A stretch of 64,000 bases of DNA. It comes from Prochlorococcus sp. AG-347-J20 (GTDB lineage Bacteria > Cyanobacteriota > Cyanobacteriia > PCC-6307 > Cyanobiaceae). Position numbers and translations under genes: made by a program. A model generated the notes under the pieces. It did not search any database. It was not told the DNA's origin and saw only the letters and a program-made list of their open reading frames with translations. Within the stretch, counting starts at the first letter, position 1. Every line of letters starts with the position of its first letter. Shown one piece after another: positions 21,493 through 31,787 of this stretch. Location: positions 124,001-188,000 of the forward strand of contig QCBW01000001.1 of assembly GCA_003281485.1 (NCBI GenBank), read 5' to 3'.

Positions 21493-22611
21493 TTACCACG
21501 TATAGTGAGCAATAGAGGATGTTTTCCAAGGAGCGAAATCATTTGTAAAACAATTATCTCTAATTGCAGTAGAGATTGCATTGGTAAATCTTATTAAGTG
21601 AGCAATATTATGCAAACTTATGAGGGTTAGGCCTAATATTTCGTCATTTCTAATTAGATGATGCAAATATGCTCGAGAATAGGATTTGCATGTCTCGCAT
21701 TTACAAGTTTTGTCAATTGGAGAAAAGTCATTTTTAAATCGAGCATTTCGCAAATTCAACCTTCCATCATTAAAAAATGCAGTCCCATGTCTTCCTAGTC
21801 TTGTAGGCAAAACACAGTCAAATATATCGAATCCATTTGCAACAGCTAAAGAAATTTCTCTTAAAGAGCCGATCCCCATTAAATATCTTGGTTTATTTAT
21901 TGGTAAGTATTTCGGGACGTAATCAATTACACCATGTATTTCTTCGACTGCCTCGCCAACACTAACACCTCCTACTGCTATTCCGGGTAGATCAAAAGAA
22001 CTTGTATATTTTGCGCTATATTCTCTAAATTTCGGATACTTACCACCTTGAACTATACCGAATAATGCTTGATTAGATTTCTGATGTGCCTCAACACATT
22101 TCTGCAACCATAAATGAGTTCTTTGTAAAGAATCCTCGATATCATTTTCGTTAGCTGTGTGCGGCGGGCAATGATCAAAAGCCATGGCAACATCTGAACC
22201 AAGATCCATTTGAATCTGCATTACTTTTTCAGGCGATAAAAATACATGCCTACCATCTCTTGGATTTTTAAATTCCACACCATTATCAGAAATATTATTT
22301 AATTTGGCCAAACTAAACACTTGATATCCACCCGAATCAGTAAGAATAGGCCCAGGCCAATTCATAAACTTATGTATTCCACCAGATTCTTTAACTATTT
22401 TTTCTCCAGGTTGTAGATGAAGATGAAAGGTATTTGAAAGAATCATTTCTGATCCTGTTGAAGTTAACTGTTTAGATGAAATTCCTTTTATCGTTGCCAA
22501 AGTACCCACAGGCATAAATCTTGGGGTATTTACTTGACCATTTGGGGTATGAAATATACCAGTTCTTGCACATGTATTACTGCAATTTGATGTAATTTCA
22601 AATTCAAACAC
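21493..22611 (-). CDS. tgt: Queuine tRNA-ribosyltransferase
   Basis: [48 protein letters not shown]. Confidence 0.97.
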   Translation of the reverse strand: MFEFEITSNCSNTCARTGIFHTPNGQVNTPRFMPVGTLATIKGISSKQLTSTGSEMILSNTFHLHLQPGEKIVKESGGIHKFMNWPGPILTDSGGYQVFSLAKLNNISDNGVEFKNPRDGRHVFLSPEKVMQIQMDLGSDVAMAFDHCPPHTANENDIEDSLQRTHLWLQKCVEAHQKSNQALFGIVQGGKYPKFREYSAKYTSSFDLPGIAVGGVSVGEAVEEIHGVIDYVPKYLPINKPRYLMGIGSLREISLAVANGFDIFDCVLPTRLGRHGTAFFNDGRLNLRNARFKNDFSPIDKTCKCETCKSYSRAYLHHLIRNDEILGLTLISLHNIAHLIRFTNAISTAIRDNCFTNDFAPWKTSSIAHYTW

Positions 22612-22709
22612 GATAATTTATAAAAATTTTTGATCCTTTTTTATTAATCTACCCTATCATTTATTATTGAATCTATTTTTATCTCATCAAACAATATTTA
22701 ATAAAAAAT

Positions 22710-23453
22710 TTGGCAGGATCTTGGATTTTTTATACGACATTTCCAAAGATACCTTTCATTAATCCAGAATTTAAAAATATTGCGCAATTTGCGCCACCTT
22801 TAGGATTTTTTATTGGAACAATACAGAGTTATATTTTTATTTTTTTAAGAGCAAACTCTTGGTCAATTTATGCATCAGCGTTAATTTGTTTAGCTTCAGG
22901 ATATTTAATTACTGGTGGTCTACACCTCGATGGTTTAATGGATACTTTTGATGGTATTTTTGCGGGAAAAAAGAAACGTTTAAAAGCTATGAAAGATAGT
23001 AAAGTTGGCTCTTTTGGCGTTCAATCCTTAGTTTTTATAACTTTAATTCAAATTGCTTGTCTTTTGAGAATTCAAAACCAAATAATTATTGTTTTGCCAA
23101 TATGCTTATTTTGGGGAAGATTTTCAAATTTATTTTTTATAGAAAAGTTTAAATACATTAGTTATAAAAAAAAATCTATTAGTCATAAAAAGTTTTGGAA
23201 AGGATTAAAAAAAGAGTCTTTGATATCCATTATTTTTCTTTTTATTTTCATTGCATACCAATTAGTTTCGATTACTACATCACAAGCAATATTAATAAAA
23301 TTTTTATTTCTTATTTTGATTGGTGTATTTTTAAGTTATTTTATTCCATACATTTTGGGGAATAAAATAGGAGGGTTTAATGGAGATGCCTGTGGTGCGA
23401 GTATTGTGTTAGTAGAAACTGGAATGTTATTTACTCATGCAATTCTTTTATAG
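22710..23453 (+). CDS. cobS: Adenosylcobinamide-GDP ribazoletransferase
   Basis: ITGGLHLDGLMDTFDGIFAGKKKRLKAMKDSKVGSFGV, GGFNGDACGA; TTG start. Confidence 0.95.
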   Translation: MAGSWIFYTTFPKIPFINPEFKNIAQFAPPLGFFIGTIQSYIFIFLRANSWSIYASALICLASGYLITGGLHLDGLMDTFDGIFAGKKKRLKAMKDSKVGSFGVQSLVFITLIQIACLLRIQNQIIIVLPICLFWGRFSNLFFIEKFKYISYKKKSISHKKFWKGLKKESLISIIFLFIFIAYQLVSITTSQAILIKFLFLILIGVFLSYFIPYILGNKIGGFNGDACGASIVLVETGMLFTHAILL

Positions 23454-24570
23454 GAAGTTCTAAATAGAAAATATTTTTTTTCTTGAAATTTTTTAATTCC
23501 TCAGTGTCATCTATCGAGTAATTTTCCAGTAATCTCAATTCTCCTCCTATTTGTTTTGCTAATTTCCTCGCTAAAAAAAGTCCAACTCCAGTGCCCTCCT
23601 TCTTTTTAGCGGCTGATCCTCTAAAGCCTTTTTGAAAAATTTTTTCATTTTCATTTTTGGTTATTTTCTTACCATTATCAAATATGCAAAGACCCTTACT
23701 CGTAATAGTGAGTCCAATCTCAGCATCTTTTTGGGCATATTTAAACGCATTTTCTAATAAATTGGCCACAATTTCAGCAATTACAGCAAATTTTGCCTTT
23801 AGTGGTGATAAGGTCCAATCTGGCCAAAAAGAAGGTTCAGTCCAATCTCTATTCTCCAAATTCGCATTAGCTTTACCCCTATCTAAAATTGGCCTCAATA
23901 AATTCTGAACAGTTATTCCCTTTTTATTATCAAAATTTGGAGGTAATAATAATCTTTCTTCTCCAATTTCTAAGGGAAGTGGAATAGGTGAATTTAATTG
24001 TACAAAAGACTCCATATATTGATTAATTTGCTTTTGCTCTATTATCATTTGCTCGACTATTGCAATAGAGTCATCATCAGGACCAAGTCTTTTTATTAGT
24101 AATTTTGCATATGTCCTAAGTGCAGCCAATGGATTCCTTAATTGATGGATTATGACATTGACTTGGTTTTTTAAATAATTTATTTCTTCATTTTTATTTT
24201 GACGTTCTAGTTCGATAGAAATACATTTCGCTAAAGATGTTGAAAGCGCTTTTAATCTAGAATCAAGAGATACAGACCAATTTCCACCTTTTAAATCAGT
24301 TTCTACCCTAAGAACACCAAGTAGAATATCGTTTTCTTGAAGCGGATACCATCTTCTATTGGGGGAGGAAACTTTTAGTCTAGGATCATCTTCAATTGAT
24401 ATTAAAAGCCTTTCAATTTGCGGCCATTGACCAATCATTTCAAAAGATGCTTTAGTTCCTTGCTTAGCTGAAGCAATATACATCACCAAATGAGTCACTC
24501 CCATTGAACAACCAAAACTCTCTAGCTGTTTAACAATTAATTCTTCAAATTTTGCAGAGGGATTCATCAT
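23431..24570 (-). CDS. Sensor histidine kinase, no response regulator gene in the window
   Basis: H-box VIIHQLRNPLAALRTYAKLL; N-box VANLLENAFKYA; GTGVGLFLARKLAKQIGGEL. Confidence 0.92.
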   Translation of the reverse strand: MMNPSAKFEELIVKQLESFGCSMGVTHLVMYIASAKQGTKASFEMIGQWPQIERLLISIEDDPRLKVSSPNRRWYPLQENDILLGVLRVETDLKGGNWSVSLDSRLKALSTSLAKCISIELERQNKNEEINYLKNQVNVIIHQLRNPLAALRTYAKLLIKRLGPDDDSIAIVEQMIIEQKQINQYMESFVQLNSPIPLPLEIGEERLLLPPNFDNKKGITVQNLLRPILDRGKANANLENRDWTEPSFWPDWTLSPLKAKFAVIAEIVANLLENAFKYAQKDAEIGLTITSKGLCIFDNGKKITKNENEKIFQKGFRGSAAKKKEGTGVGLFLARKLAKQIGGELRLLENYSIDDTEELKNFKKKNIFYLELPIKELHE

Positions 24571-24811
24571 TAATAATATTTTGAGTTATTTCAGAAAAAA
24601 TTTGAAAAAGGCTTGTAAAATATGAAAAAAGTATTAAGATATAAGAGGCTTAACATTTGCCATCCCAAAATATGAACGTTCTGATCATATTTTAGCTACA
24701 TCAGAGGTTGATGGGTCCTCTATGTAATTTGAAGTGAATTTTAAATCACCAATATAAGATTAGTAAAATAATTACGGCTAATCTCATTAATAACTTCAGG
24801 AGTACCAATCA

Positions 24812-25180
24812 ATGTCCAAAAAAAGAAAAAGAATCAGCAGAAGAAGATTGGCTGGTCAGAGAGTTATGGCACATGTACCTATCTATCATATCGAAACCGG
24901 CAAACATAAACCAGTTACAGCTGCTAGAAGATTTATAGCTGAAAATGAGTTATCTGCCCCCTCAGTTTTCAATGTAAGAAGAAATGAACATACCACTGAT
25001 AGGTTTTTTTGGGGTGAAAAAGGTTTATTTAGCGCCCAATATGCTGAAGAAAATCACTTTCTATTCCCATCACTTAAGGTTGTAGTTGAAGGAATAGGAG
25101 AAGACAAAATATTTGAGGGACTAGAACTTTCTGCAGATGATTGGGAAGAGATTGAAGAATATGAATATGCTTTCGTTTAA
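24812..25180 (+). CDS. DUF3155 family protein
   Basis: KKRKRISRRRLAGQRVMAHVPIYHIETGKHKPVTAARRFI resembles cyanobacterial DUF3155; SD-like AGGAG. Confidence 0.75.
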   Translation: MSKKRKRISRRRLAGQRVMAHVPIYHIETGKHKPVTAARRFIAENELSAPSVFNVRRNEHTTDRFFWGEKGLFSAQYAEENHFLFPSLKVVVEGIGEDKIFEGLELSADDWEEIEEYEYAFV

Positions 25181-25794
25181 AAGATATCAATTATTTTTAA
25201 TCTTATAAAATCAATTAAATTTATATCAATTTGATGGATACCATCAAATTCTGCTAGTTCACATAATCTAGAAGACTTATTTTTTACCATTTCATAAATA
25301 ATTCTAGATGCACTTATAGGCACTACTTCATCAAATATCCCATGACTGAGAATTAAAGGTGGGCATCTTTCTTCTGGATGCCAGGAGGGATGAGGATAAC
25401 CGCTACAAGCAATTATTAATCCTAAATCCAACTTAAATCCTGCATTAATTGCCATTGCTGCCCCCTGCGAAAAACCCAACAAAATTGATTTTCTAAGTGG
25501 TATCTGCTCAGTATCAAATTTTTTTAATGTACCAATAAGGTTTTTGACTTCAACTTCAGCCCCCTTCCAATCATGGGGGTATAGCCCATACCATTGCCTT
25601 CCCTGACCACTTGGATGTATGCCAGGCGCCCTTAAAGAAATAACTTCAAAATCATAATTTATTTTTTCTCTCATCTCCTTTCCAAATGTTAATAAGTCAT
25701 CTGCATCAGCTCCCCAGCCATGTAATAAAATAATTCTATGAGTAGCAGTTTGAGAGCTAATCGAGACAAATTCATGATCAATATTATATTTCAT
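25177..25794 (-). CDS. Alpha/beta hydrolase (phospholipase/carboxylesterase family)
   Basis: RIILLHGWGADADDL, LLGFSQGAAMAINAG nucleophile elbow, ILSHGIFDEVVP. Confidence 0.9.
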   Translation of the reverse strand: MKYNIDHEFVSISSQTATHRIILLHGWGADADDLLTFGKEMREKINYDFEVISLRAPGIHPSGQGRQWYGLYPHDWKGAEVEVKNLIGTLKKFDTEQIPLRKSILLGFSQGAAMAINAGFKLDLGLIIACSGYPHPSWHPEERCPPLILSHGIFDEVVPISASRIIYEMVKNKSSRLCELAEFDGIHQIDINLIDFIRLKIIDIF

Positions 25795-25827
25795 GTTTAT
25801 ATTCTTAAGTAAGTAAACTTTCTAATA

Positions 25828-27381
25828 ATGTCACCATTAGCCCTTGTAAGCGTCTCAGATAAAAAGAATATAATCCAATTTTGTTCAGAATTGGTGGAAA
25901 AATTCAATTATAAAATTTTATCAAGTGGAGGAACTGCAAAACATTTAATAGAAGCAAAAATTCCAGTTATTAAAGTTGCAGATTTTACTAATTCTCAGGA
26001 AATCCTTGGAGGAAGAGTTAAGACCTTACATCCAAAAATTCATGGAGGAATATTAGCTAAAAGAACCGACGAAAAACACATAAAAGATATAGAAGCTAAT
26101 GATCTAGAACTTATTGACTTGGTAATTGTCAATTTATATCCTTTCAAGAAAACTGTTGAGAAGGGATCTAATTGGGAAGATGCTATTGAAAATATTGATA
26201 TTGGAGGGCCATCAATGATTCGTTCTGCAGCTAAAAATCATAAAGATGTTTCCGTTCTAATAGATCCTAGTCAATATCAAGAATTTCTTGAAGTAAGTAA
26301 AAAAGGGGATTTAAATGAAGAATATAGGGCAAAATTAGCTTTTGAAGCTTTTCAACATACCGCTGACTATGACACTGCAATATCTAATTGGATAGGGAAA
26401 AAGAAAGGTTTAAAATCTACCAAATATATTCAATCTTTTCCTCTCATCAAAACTTTGCGATATGGTGAAAATCCTCATCAAAATGCTTTTTGGTTCGGTT
26501 CAAGCAATAGTGGATGGAACTCAGCAGAACAAATACAAGGTAAAGAGTTAAGTTATAACAATCTACTGGATCTTGAGTCGGCACTTTCAACAGTTTTAGA
26601 ATTTGGCTATGAAGAAAAAAGGGAACCTAAAAAAGATAAAGTTGCTTGTGTTATTTTAAAACACAATAATCCTTGCGGTGCTGCTATTAGTAATTCACCC
26701 TCCGAAGCATTTTTAAATGCTCTAGAGTGCGACTCAATCAGTGCGTTTGGGGGAATAGTTGCTTTTAATTCAAATGTTGATTATGAAGTAGCAATTAACC
26801 TCAAAGATATTTTCTTAGAGTGTGTCGTCGCTCCATCATTTGATCAAAAAGCTTTAAAAATTTTAAAATCCAAAAAGAATTTAAGAATTTTAAAGTTACC
26901 AAAAGATAAACTTGCAATAAAAAACCAAACTGTCACAAAATCTATAATGGGAGGATTACTCATACAAGATATTGATGATAGTGAAGAAAAAGCTGAAAGT
27001 TGGATTTCGGTAACTAAGAAAATTCCAAGTAATCAATTCAACTTAGATCTAAATTTTGCATGGAAAATTTGTAAACACGTAAAATCAAATGCAATAGTTA
27101 TAGCAAAAAATCAAAAAACTATTGGAATTGGAGCTGGTCAAATGAATAGAGTGGGAGCTGCAAAAATTGCATTAAAGGCAGCTGGCGGATTATGTTCTGA
27201 GGCTGTACTAGCTAGCGATGGATTTTTCCCATTTGCAGATACTGTAGAGATTGCAAATGAGTACGGAATAAAAGCTATTATCCAACCTGGAGGAAGTTTA
27301 AGAGATCAAGAAAGTATTGACATGTGCAATTCAAAAGGAATCGCAATGGTATTTACCCAAAAAAGACATTTTTTACATTAA
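25828..27381 (+). CDS. purH: Bifunctional AICAR transformylase/IMP cyclohydrolase
   Basis: ALVSVSDKKNI, GGRVKTLHPKIHGGIL, LRYGENPHQNAFW, LKHNNPCGAA, SDGFFPFADTVE. Confidence 0.97.
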   Translation: MSPLALVSVSDKKNIIQFCSELVEKFNYKILSSGGTAKHLIEAKIPVIKVADFTNSQEILGGRVKTLHPKIHGGILAKRTDEKHIKDIEANDLELIDLVIVNLYPFKKTVEKGSNWEDAIENIDIGGPSMIRSAAKNHKDVSVLIDPSQYQEFLEVSKKGDLNEEYRAKLAFEAFQHTADYDTAISNWIGKKKGLKSTKYIQSFPLIKTLRYGENPHQNAFWFGSSNSGWNSAEQIQGKELSYNNLLDLESALSTVLEFGYEEKREPKKDKVACVILKHNNPCGAAISNSPSEAFLNALECDSISAFGGIVAFNSNVDYEVAINLKDIFLECVVAPSFDQKALKILKSKKNLRILKLPKDKLAIKNQTVTKSIMGGLLIQDIDDSEEKAESWISVTKKIPSNQFNLDLNFAWKICKHVKSNAIVIAKNQKTIGIGAGQMNRVGAAKIALKAAGGLCSEAVLASDGFFPFADTVEIANEYGIKAIIQPGGSLRDQESIDMCNSKGIAMVFTQKRHFLH

Positions 27382-27382
27382 G

Positions 27383-27943
27383 CTACGTTGATTTTGGATA
27401 ATATGTAATTTTGTTCGTCTTTCTGAATAAAGACAGCCTTCCTGGGCCTGCGCACAGAAAGTAGAGAGAAATAGCTCCATATATAAAAGACAATTCGAAG
27501 GCATAATTATGACCTTCAACTACTGCAAGGGGAAAACCTTCTAATCCAGTATCTAAGAGATGAAAATAAACAGCAAAAGCCATTGTGGAGAATAGCCCCA
27601 GAGAAGAAAGCCTTGCAAAAACACCTAATGCTAAACCTACTGGACAAACTAATTGAGTGATAGCTGCTCCAAAAGTCCAAATAACAGGATCACCAGGCAA
27701 AAATGGGAAATACTTAGCAACTACAAACTCAGCAAAACCCTGTGGGTCCTGAAGTTTCTCTAAGCCATGATGAATCATCAATGCACAAAAACCTATTCTG
27801 AGAACAAAAATTGATAGTTCTCCAAGAATATTAACCTCTGAACCTGATGATTGATTAGCAACTACAACTTCAACTTTTTGGGGAGCTTTAGTTCTATTCA
27901 TACTTGCAGTTTGAACCTGATTAGTTTGTGTTTTGTCTTCCAT
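27383..27943 (-). CDS. DoxX family membrane protein
   Basis: LRIGFCALMIHHGLEKLQDPQGFAEFV, four hydrophobic segments. Confidence 0.85.
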   Translation of the reverse strand: MEDKTQTNQVQTASMNRTKAPQKVEVVVANQSSGSEVNILGELSIFVLRIGFCALMIHHGLEKLQDPQGFAEFVVAKYFPFLPGDPVIWTFGAAITQLVCPVGLALGVFARLSSLGLFSTMAFAVYFHLLDTGLEGFPLAVVEGHNYAFELSFIYGAISLYFLCAGPGRLSLFRKTNKITYYPKST

Positions 27944-28047
27944 ACTTCATAATTTTTTCAGTATTCTAATTAATAAAGTAGATCTTTAGGAATTATCTGA
28001 CTAATAAATTAAAAAAACTAAGCAAATTTATAAATTGCGTATCAAAT

Positions 28048-29244
28048 TCAGGATGCTATATCAATTAACTTTTCAATAACATCCGCAACAACCTTATCAG
28101 GAGTTGATGCACCTGAAGTAATTCCAACATTAATTTTTCCACTAGGTAAAAAGTTATTTTTAAGTTCTAGATCTGCTCTGAGTGGTTTATGTAATATTGA
28201 ATTTTCTTTAACTGATATCCTTTCTGGCGTATCTATATGAAAAGAAGAAATATTTTTAGTAATTGCTATTTCTTGCAAGTGAGTAGTATTAGAGGAATTA
28301 AAGCCTCCAATTACAACAAGAATATCAAGGTCTTCATCAACCAAAGAGAACATTGCATCTTGTCTTTCCTCAGTAGCATCACAAATAGTATTAAAAGCTA
28401 AAAAGTGACTATTTAAGTTTTCTGGTCCGAATTTTTTTAACATCGTTTTTTCAAACACTTTTCCAATTTCTTCTGTCTCGCTTTTAAGCATTGTTGTCTG
28501 GTTAGCGACTCCGACTCTATCTAGATCTTTATCAGGGTCAAATCCATTGGAACAAGCCTTAGCAAATTTATTAATGAATTCATTTCTATTGCCTCTCCCA
28601 AGAATGTATTCAGATACATAATTTGCTTCTTCTAAATCAAGTACAACTAAATATTTGCCTGCAAATGAGCTAGTAGCAAGAGTCTCTTCATGCTTAAATT
28701 TTCCATGAATTATAGATGTGAAAACATGTTTTTTATGTTTCTCGACAGTATGCCAAACTTTAGAAACCCATGGACAAGTAGTATCAATAATATGACATCC
28801 TTTTTCATGAAGGAGTTTCATTTCTTGAACAGTGGCTCCAAAAGCGGGCAAAATAACTACATCACCATTAGAGACTAACGAAAAATCTTTTATTCCATTT
28901 TTAGCCGAAATAAATTTTACATTCATTTTTCTTAAATGATCATTAACTGATGGATTATGAATTATTTCGTTTGTTATCCAAATATTCTCCTGAGGGTAAT
29001 GTCTTCTAGTCTCATAAGCCATTGCTACAGCTCTTTCTACTCCCCAGCAGAAACCAAAGGCTTGAGCCAACTTAATATTCAGTCTTCCCTTAGTGTAAGT
29101 AAAACCATTATCTCTTATAGAACTTATCAAATCACTTTGATAAGCTTCTTCTAACGCTTTTGCTCTTTTTGTTGGGGAATCGAAACCCCTTCTGTTATAT
29201 CTGTCAGAATGATGAAGAGATCTTCTAAAAGCTTGAGTATCCAT
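28048..29244 (-). CDS. ispH: 4-hydroxy-3-methylbut-2-enyl diphosphate reductase (cyanobacterial/plant type)
   Basis: [63 protein letters not shown]. Confidence 0.96.
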   Translation of the reverse strand: MDTQAFRRSLHHSDRYNRRGFDSPTKRAKALEEAYQSDLISSIRDNGFTYTKGRLNIKLAQAFGFCWGVERAVAMAYETRRHYPQENIWITNEIIHNPSVNDHLRKMNVKFISAKNGIKDFSLVSNGDVVILPAFGATVQEMKLLHEKGCHIIDTTCPWVSKVWHTVEKHKKHVFTSIIHGKFKHEETLATSSFAGKYLVVLDLEEANYVSEYILGRGNRNEFINKFAKACSNGFDPDKDLDRVGVANQTTMLKSETEEIGKVFEKTMLKKFGPENLNSHFLAFNTICDATEERQDAMFSLVDEDLDILVVIGGFNSSNTTHLQEIAITKNISSFHIDTPERISVKENSILHKPLRADLELKNNFLPSGKINVGITSGASTPDKVVADVIEKLIDIAS

Positions 29245-29286
29245 CTTTAGATATTACAACATTTCAAATAATTTTCCTAAAAAAAA

Positions 29287-29314
29287 AAGAAACCTGACAA
29301 AAGTCAGGTTTCTT
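29287..29314 (-). terminator. Rho-independent terminator downstream of amt
   Basis: AAGAAACCTGAC-AAAA-GTCAGGTTTCTT, 12-bp perfect stem with U-tract on the - strand (A-run 29281-29288). Confidence 0.9.
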
Positions 29315-29333
29315 AAATCAATTTTAAATTAGA

Positions 29334-30794
29334 TTATTTAGCAGATGCAAAGTCTGGATATGCTTCCATACCATGCTCTCCTATATCTAAGCCTTGAGTC
29401 TCTTCCTCTTCAGATACTCGGATTCCACCGAATAAACCTCCAATTACAGACCAGGCGATCCAGCAAGTAACTAGTGTCCAGATAGCATAAGCTGCGGCAC
29501 CAAGAGCTTGAATTAGAAGAAGGCTAATACCTCCACCATTAAACAATCCCATACCAGCACCATCTCCTTGAACAGCTGTACCCCATAGACCGATAACGAC
29601 AGTACCCCATACACCACAAACTCCGTGAACGGAGAATGCACCAACAGGATCATCGATCTCAGCAGCATCAAGTGCTGCAACAGAGAATACAACGATAATT
29701 CCACCGACTAATCCTGCAAACCAGGCACCAGCAAGTGTCATATCGCCACAACCAGCAGTGATACTAACCAATCCGGCAAGGATTCCGTTAATAATCATAG
29801 TAAGGTCTGGCTTACCAGAAGTTAATGTTGAAACAATAGTTGCTCCAATAGCCCCAGCTGCTGCAGCCAAAGTAGTTGTTACTGCAACATATGGAACCCA
29901 TTGATCCATGGCAAGTTGTGAACCGGGGTTAAATCCATACCAACCTATCCATAGAACTAATGCACCTAAAGTAGCTATAGCCATATTGTGACCTGGCATA
30001 GCTTGTGGTTTTCCATCAGAGTATTTGCCAATTCTTGGTCCAAGAAGCATTGCTCCTACCAGACCTGCCCATGCTCCAACTGAGTGAACAATTGAAGAAC
30101 CAGCAAAATCAACAAAACCTAATGAATCAAGCCAACCGCCATTCCATTTCCAGCTACCAGCAATTGGATAAATAAATGCAGTTAATACAATAGCAAAAAC
30201 AACAAATTCTCCAAATTTAACTCTTTCAGCAACAAGACCGGAAACGATAGTTGCCGCAGTTCCTGCAAATGCAGACTGGAACAAGAAATCAACAGTTGGG
30301 ACTAATCCAGCATCAGTTACCATATCTGCAGTAACTGTTGGATCAAAAAATAAGCCGCCAAAATAAAGCCACCCGTCAGCAACACTACCTCCGTACATTA
30401 ATGAATAGCCGATAAACCAATAAGAAGTTACAGCTAGAGCAAATACAAAGAGGTTTTTAGCAAGAATGTTAACAGCGTTCTTAGAACGGCACATACCTGC
30501 CTCAACCATAGCGAAACCGGCGTTCATGAAGATCACTAGAATGGTAGCGATCAAAAGCCATAAATTGTTAGCAAGAAAAGCTGCATTCAACTCAGGTAAA
30601 TCAGCTGCGTGAGCTGAAAGATTAAAAATACCTAAACCAAACAAAGCTAGGGGAACAGTTGCAAGCCACAACATAGAGCGGTTTGAACTAAATCCTCGAA
30701 TACTCCTCAAAAGGAGCATAGGTCCATTAACAAGACTTGCATCTTGAAGTTTGGACCTAGAGCGCCTTTGAGGCGTTTGCAAAGCAGTGGTCAT
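29334..30794 (-). CDS. amt: Ammonium transporter
   Basis: AMT family: FMNAGFAMVEAGMCRSKNAVNILAKN, FDFAGSSIVHSVGAWAGLVGAMLLGPR, DDPVGAFSVHGVCGVWGT. Confidence 0.97.
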   Translation of the reverse strand: MTTALQTPQRRSRSKLQDASLVNGPMLLLRSIRGFSSNRSMLWLATVPLALFGLGIFNLSAHAADLPELNAAFLANNLWLLIATILVIFMNAGFAMVEAGMCRSKNAVNILAKNLFVFALAVTSYWFIGYSLMYGGSVADGWLYFGGLFFDPTVTADMVTDAGLVPTVDFLFQSAFAGTAATIVSGLVAERVKFGEFVVFAIVLTAFIYPIAGSWKWNGGWLDSLGFVDFAGSSIVHSVGAWAGLVGAMLLGPRIGKYSDGKPQAMPGHNMAIATLGALVLWIGWYGFNPGSQLAMDQWVPYVAVTTTLAAAAGAIGATIVSTLTSGKPDLTMIINGILAGLVSITAGCGDMTLAGAWFAGLVGGIIVVFSVAALDAAEIDDPVGAFSVHGVCGVWGTVVIGLWGTAVQGDGAGMGLFNGGGISLLLIQALGAAAYAIWTLVTCWIAWSVIGGLFGGIRVSEEEETQGLDIGEHGMEAYPDFASAK

Positions 30795-30877
30795 AAAAAA
30801 AAATTAGATCTGCAAAAAAACAGTTTGTGCTGTTTCCTTTCAAATTTAAATTTATTCAAAAAACTTATCCGTGTCTA

Positions 30878-30891
30878 GTAGTTGTTTATAC
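30878..30891 (-). promoter_or_regulatory. NtcA-type site of the amt promoter
   Basis: GTA-N8-TAC (- strand GTATAAACAACTAC) followed after 23 nt by TAAATT (30854-30849) -10-like hexamer. Confidence 0.75.
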
Positions 30892-30974
30892 CATTTTTAT
30901 AGTTGCACCCTAAAAAATTATTTGTTAAATTTGAAAATTATTTTTTTGGGATTTTAAAATATCAATTTTTTTAT

Positions 30975-31715
30975 TTATTTCAATGGTTTAATTCCATTCC
31001 ATGTTACGTGGTCTTTATGAAATTCAAAGGAACATGGGATAGATATCATTCCCGCACTTATAGATTCTCTAAAAAGGTTGCCATATAAGGGATCTGCATC
31101 ATCTCCAGGGGCAAAGAAACAAGCGTCTTTTCTTGTTATACAGAGAACTAAAACGCTTTTACTTTCAGGAATTAAATCCTTTAATTCTATGAGATGTTTT
31201 TGTCCTCTTTTCGTTACTGTATCTGGAAATAGAGCCACATTTTCTTTGATCCAGGTCGTATTTTTTACTTCTAAGTAAATGTTACGTTTATCAGGATTTG
31301 AAGATTTTGGAGTTAAAAAAAAGTCAATTCTGCTTTTTTTATCCTTTCCATAAGGGACTTCGGGTTTAATTGTCTCTATTTCTCCAATTATTTCATTAAG
31401 CAAGTTTTTCTCAATAACCTTTTTGATCAGCTTATTTGCAAATAAGGTATTAATTCCTACCCAAACCGCCTCATTTTTTGAATCTAGAACACATATCTGT
31501 TCCCAAGTAAAAGGTAATTTTCTTTTTGGAGAAGGGGAAACACTGACTCTTACTTTTGCGCCCTCAGTCAAAAGCCCCTTCATCGGGCCTGTATTAGGAC
31601 AATGAGCAGTTACTAACTCTCCACTATCTAATTTAATATCAGCAAGAAACCTTTTATATCTTTTAATTAAAACCCCTTCAATTAATGGATCAAATTCAAT
31701 TATCCGTTCAATCAT
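30975..31715 (-). CDS. sfsA: Sugar fermentation stimulation protein homolog
   Basis: [64 protein letters not shown]. Confidence 0.95.
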   Translation of the reverse strand: MIERIIEFDPLIEGVLIKRYKRFLADIKLDSGELVTAHCPNTGPMKGLLTEGAKVRVSVSPSPKRKLPFTWEQICVLDSKNEAVWVGINTLFANKLIKKVIEKNLLNEIIGEIETIKPEVPYGKDKKSRIDFFLTPKSSNPDKRNIYLEVKNTTWIKENVALFPDTVTKRGQKHLIELKDLIPESKSVLVLCITRKDACFFAPGDDADPLYGNLFRESISAGMISIPCSFEFHKDHVTWNGIKPLK

Positions 31716-31787
31716 AAAAGATGTCGTCAGTTAGAAATCAAATATAATTGAAACTTAATCTATTTAAAAAATTTTAGTCAACGCCAA

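Noticed and set aside
24667-24726. Resemblance of GAACGTTC plus hairpins to a glutamine (glnA/Downstream-peptide) riboswitch
   Set aside because: The conserved GGAAGUAGG-type core as I recall it is absent; kept only as an unassigned structured leader.
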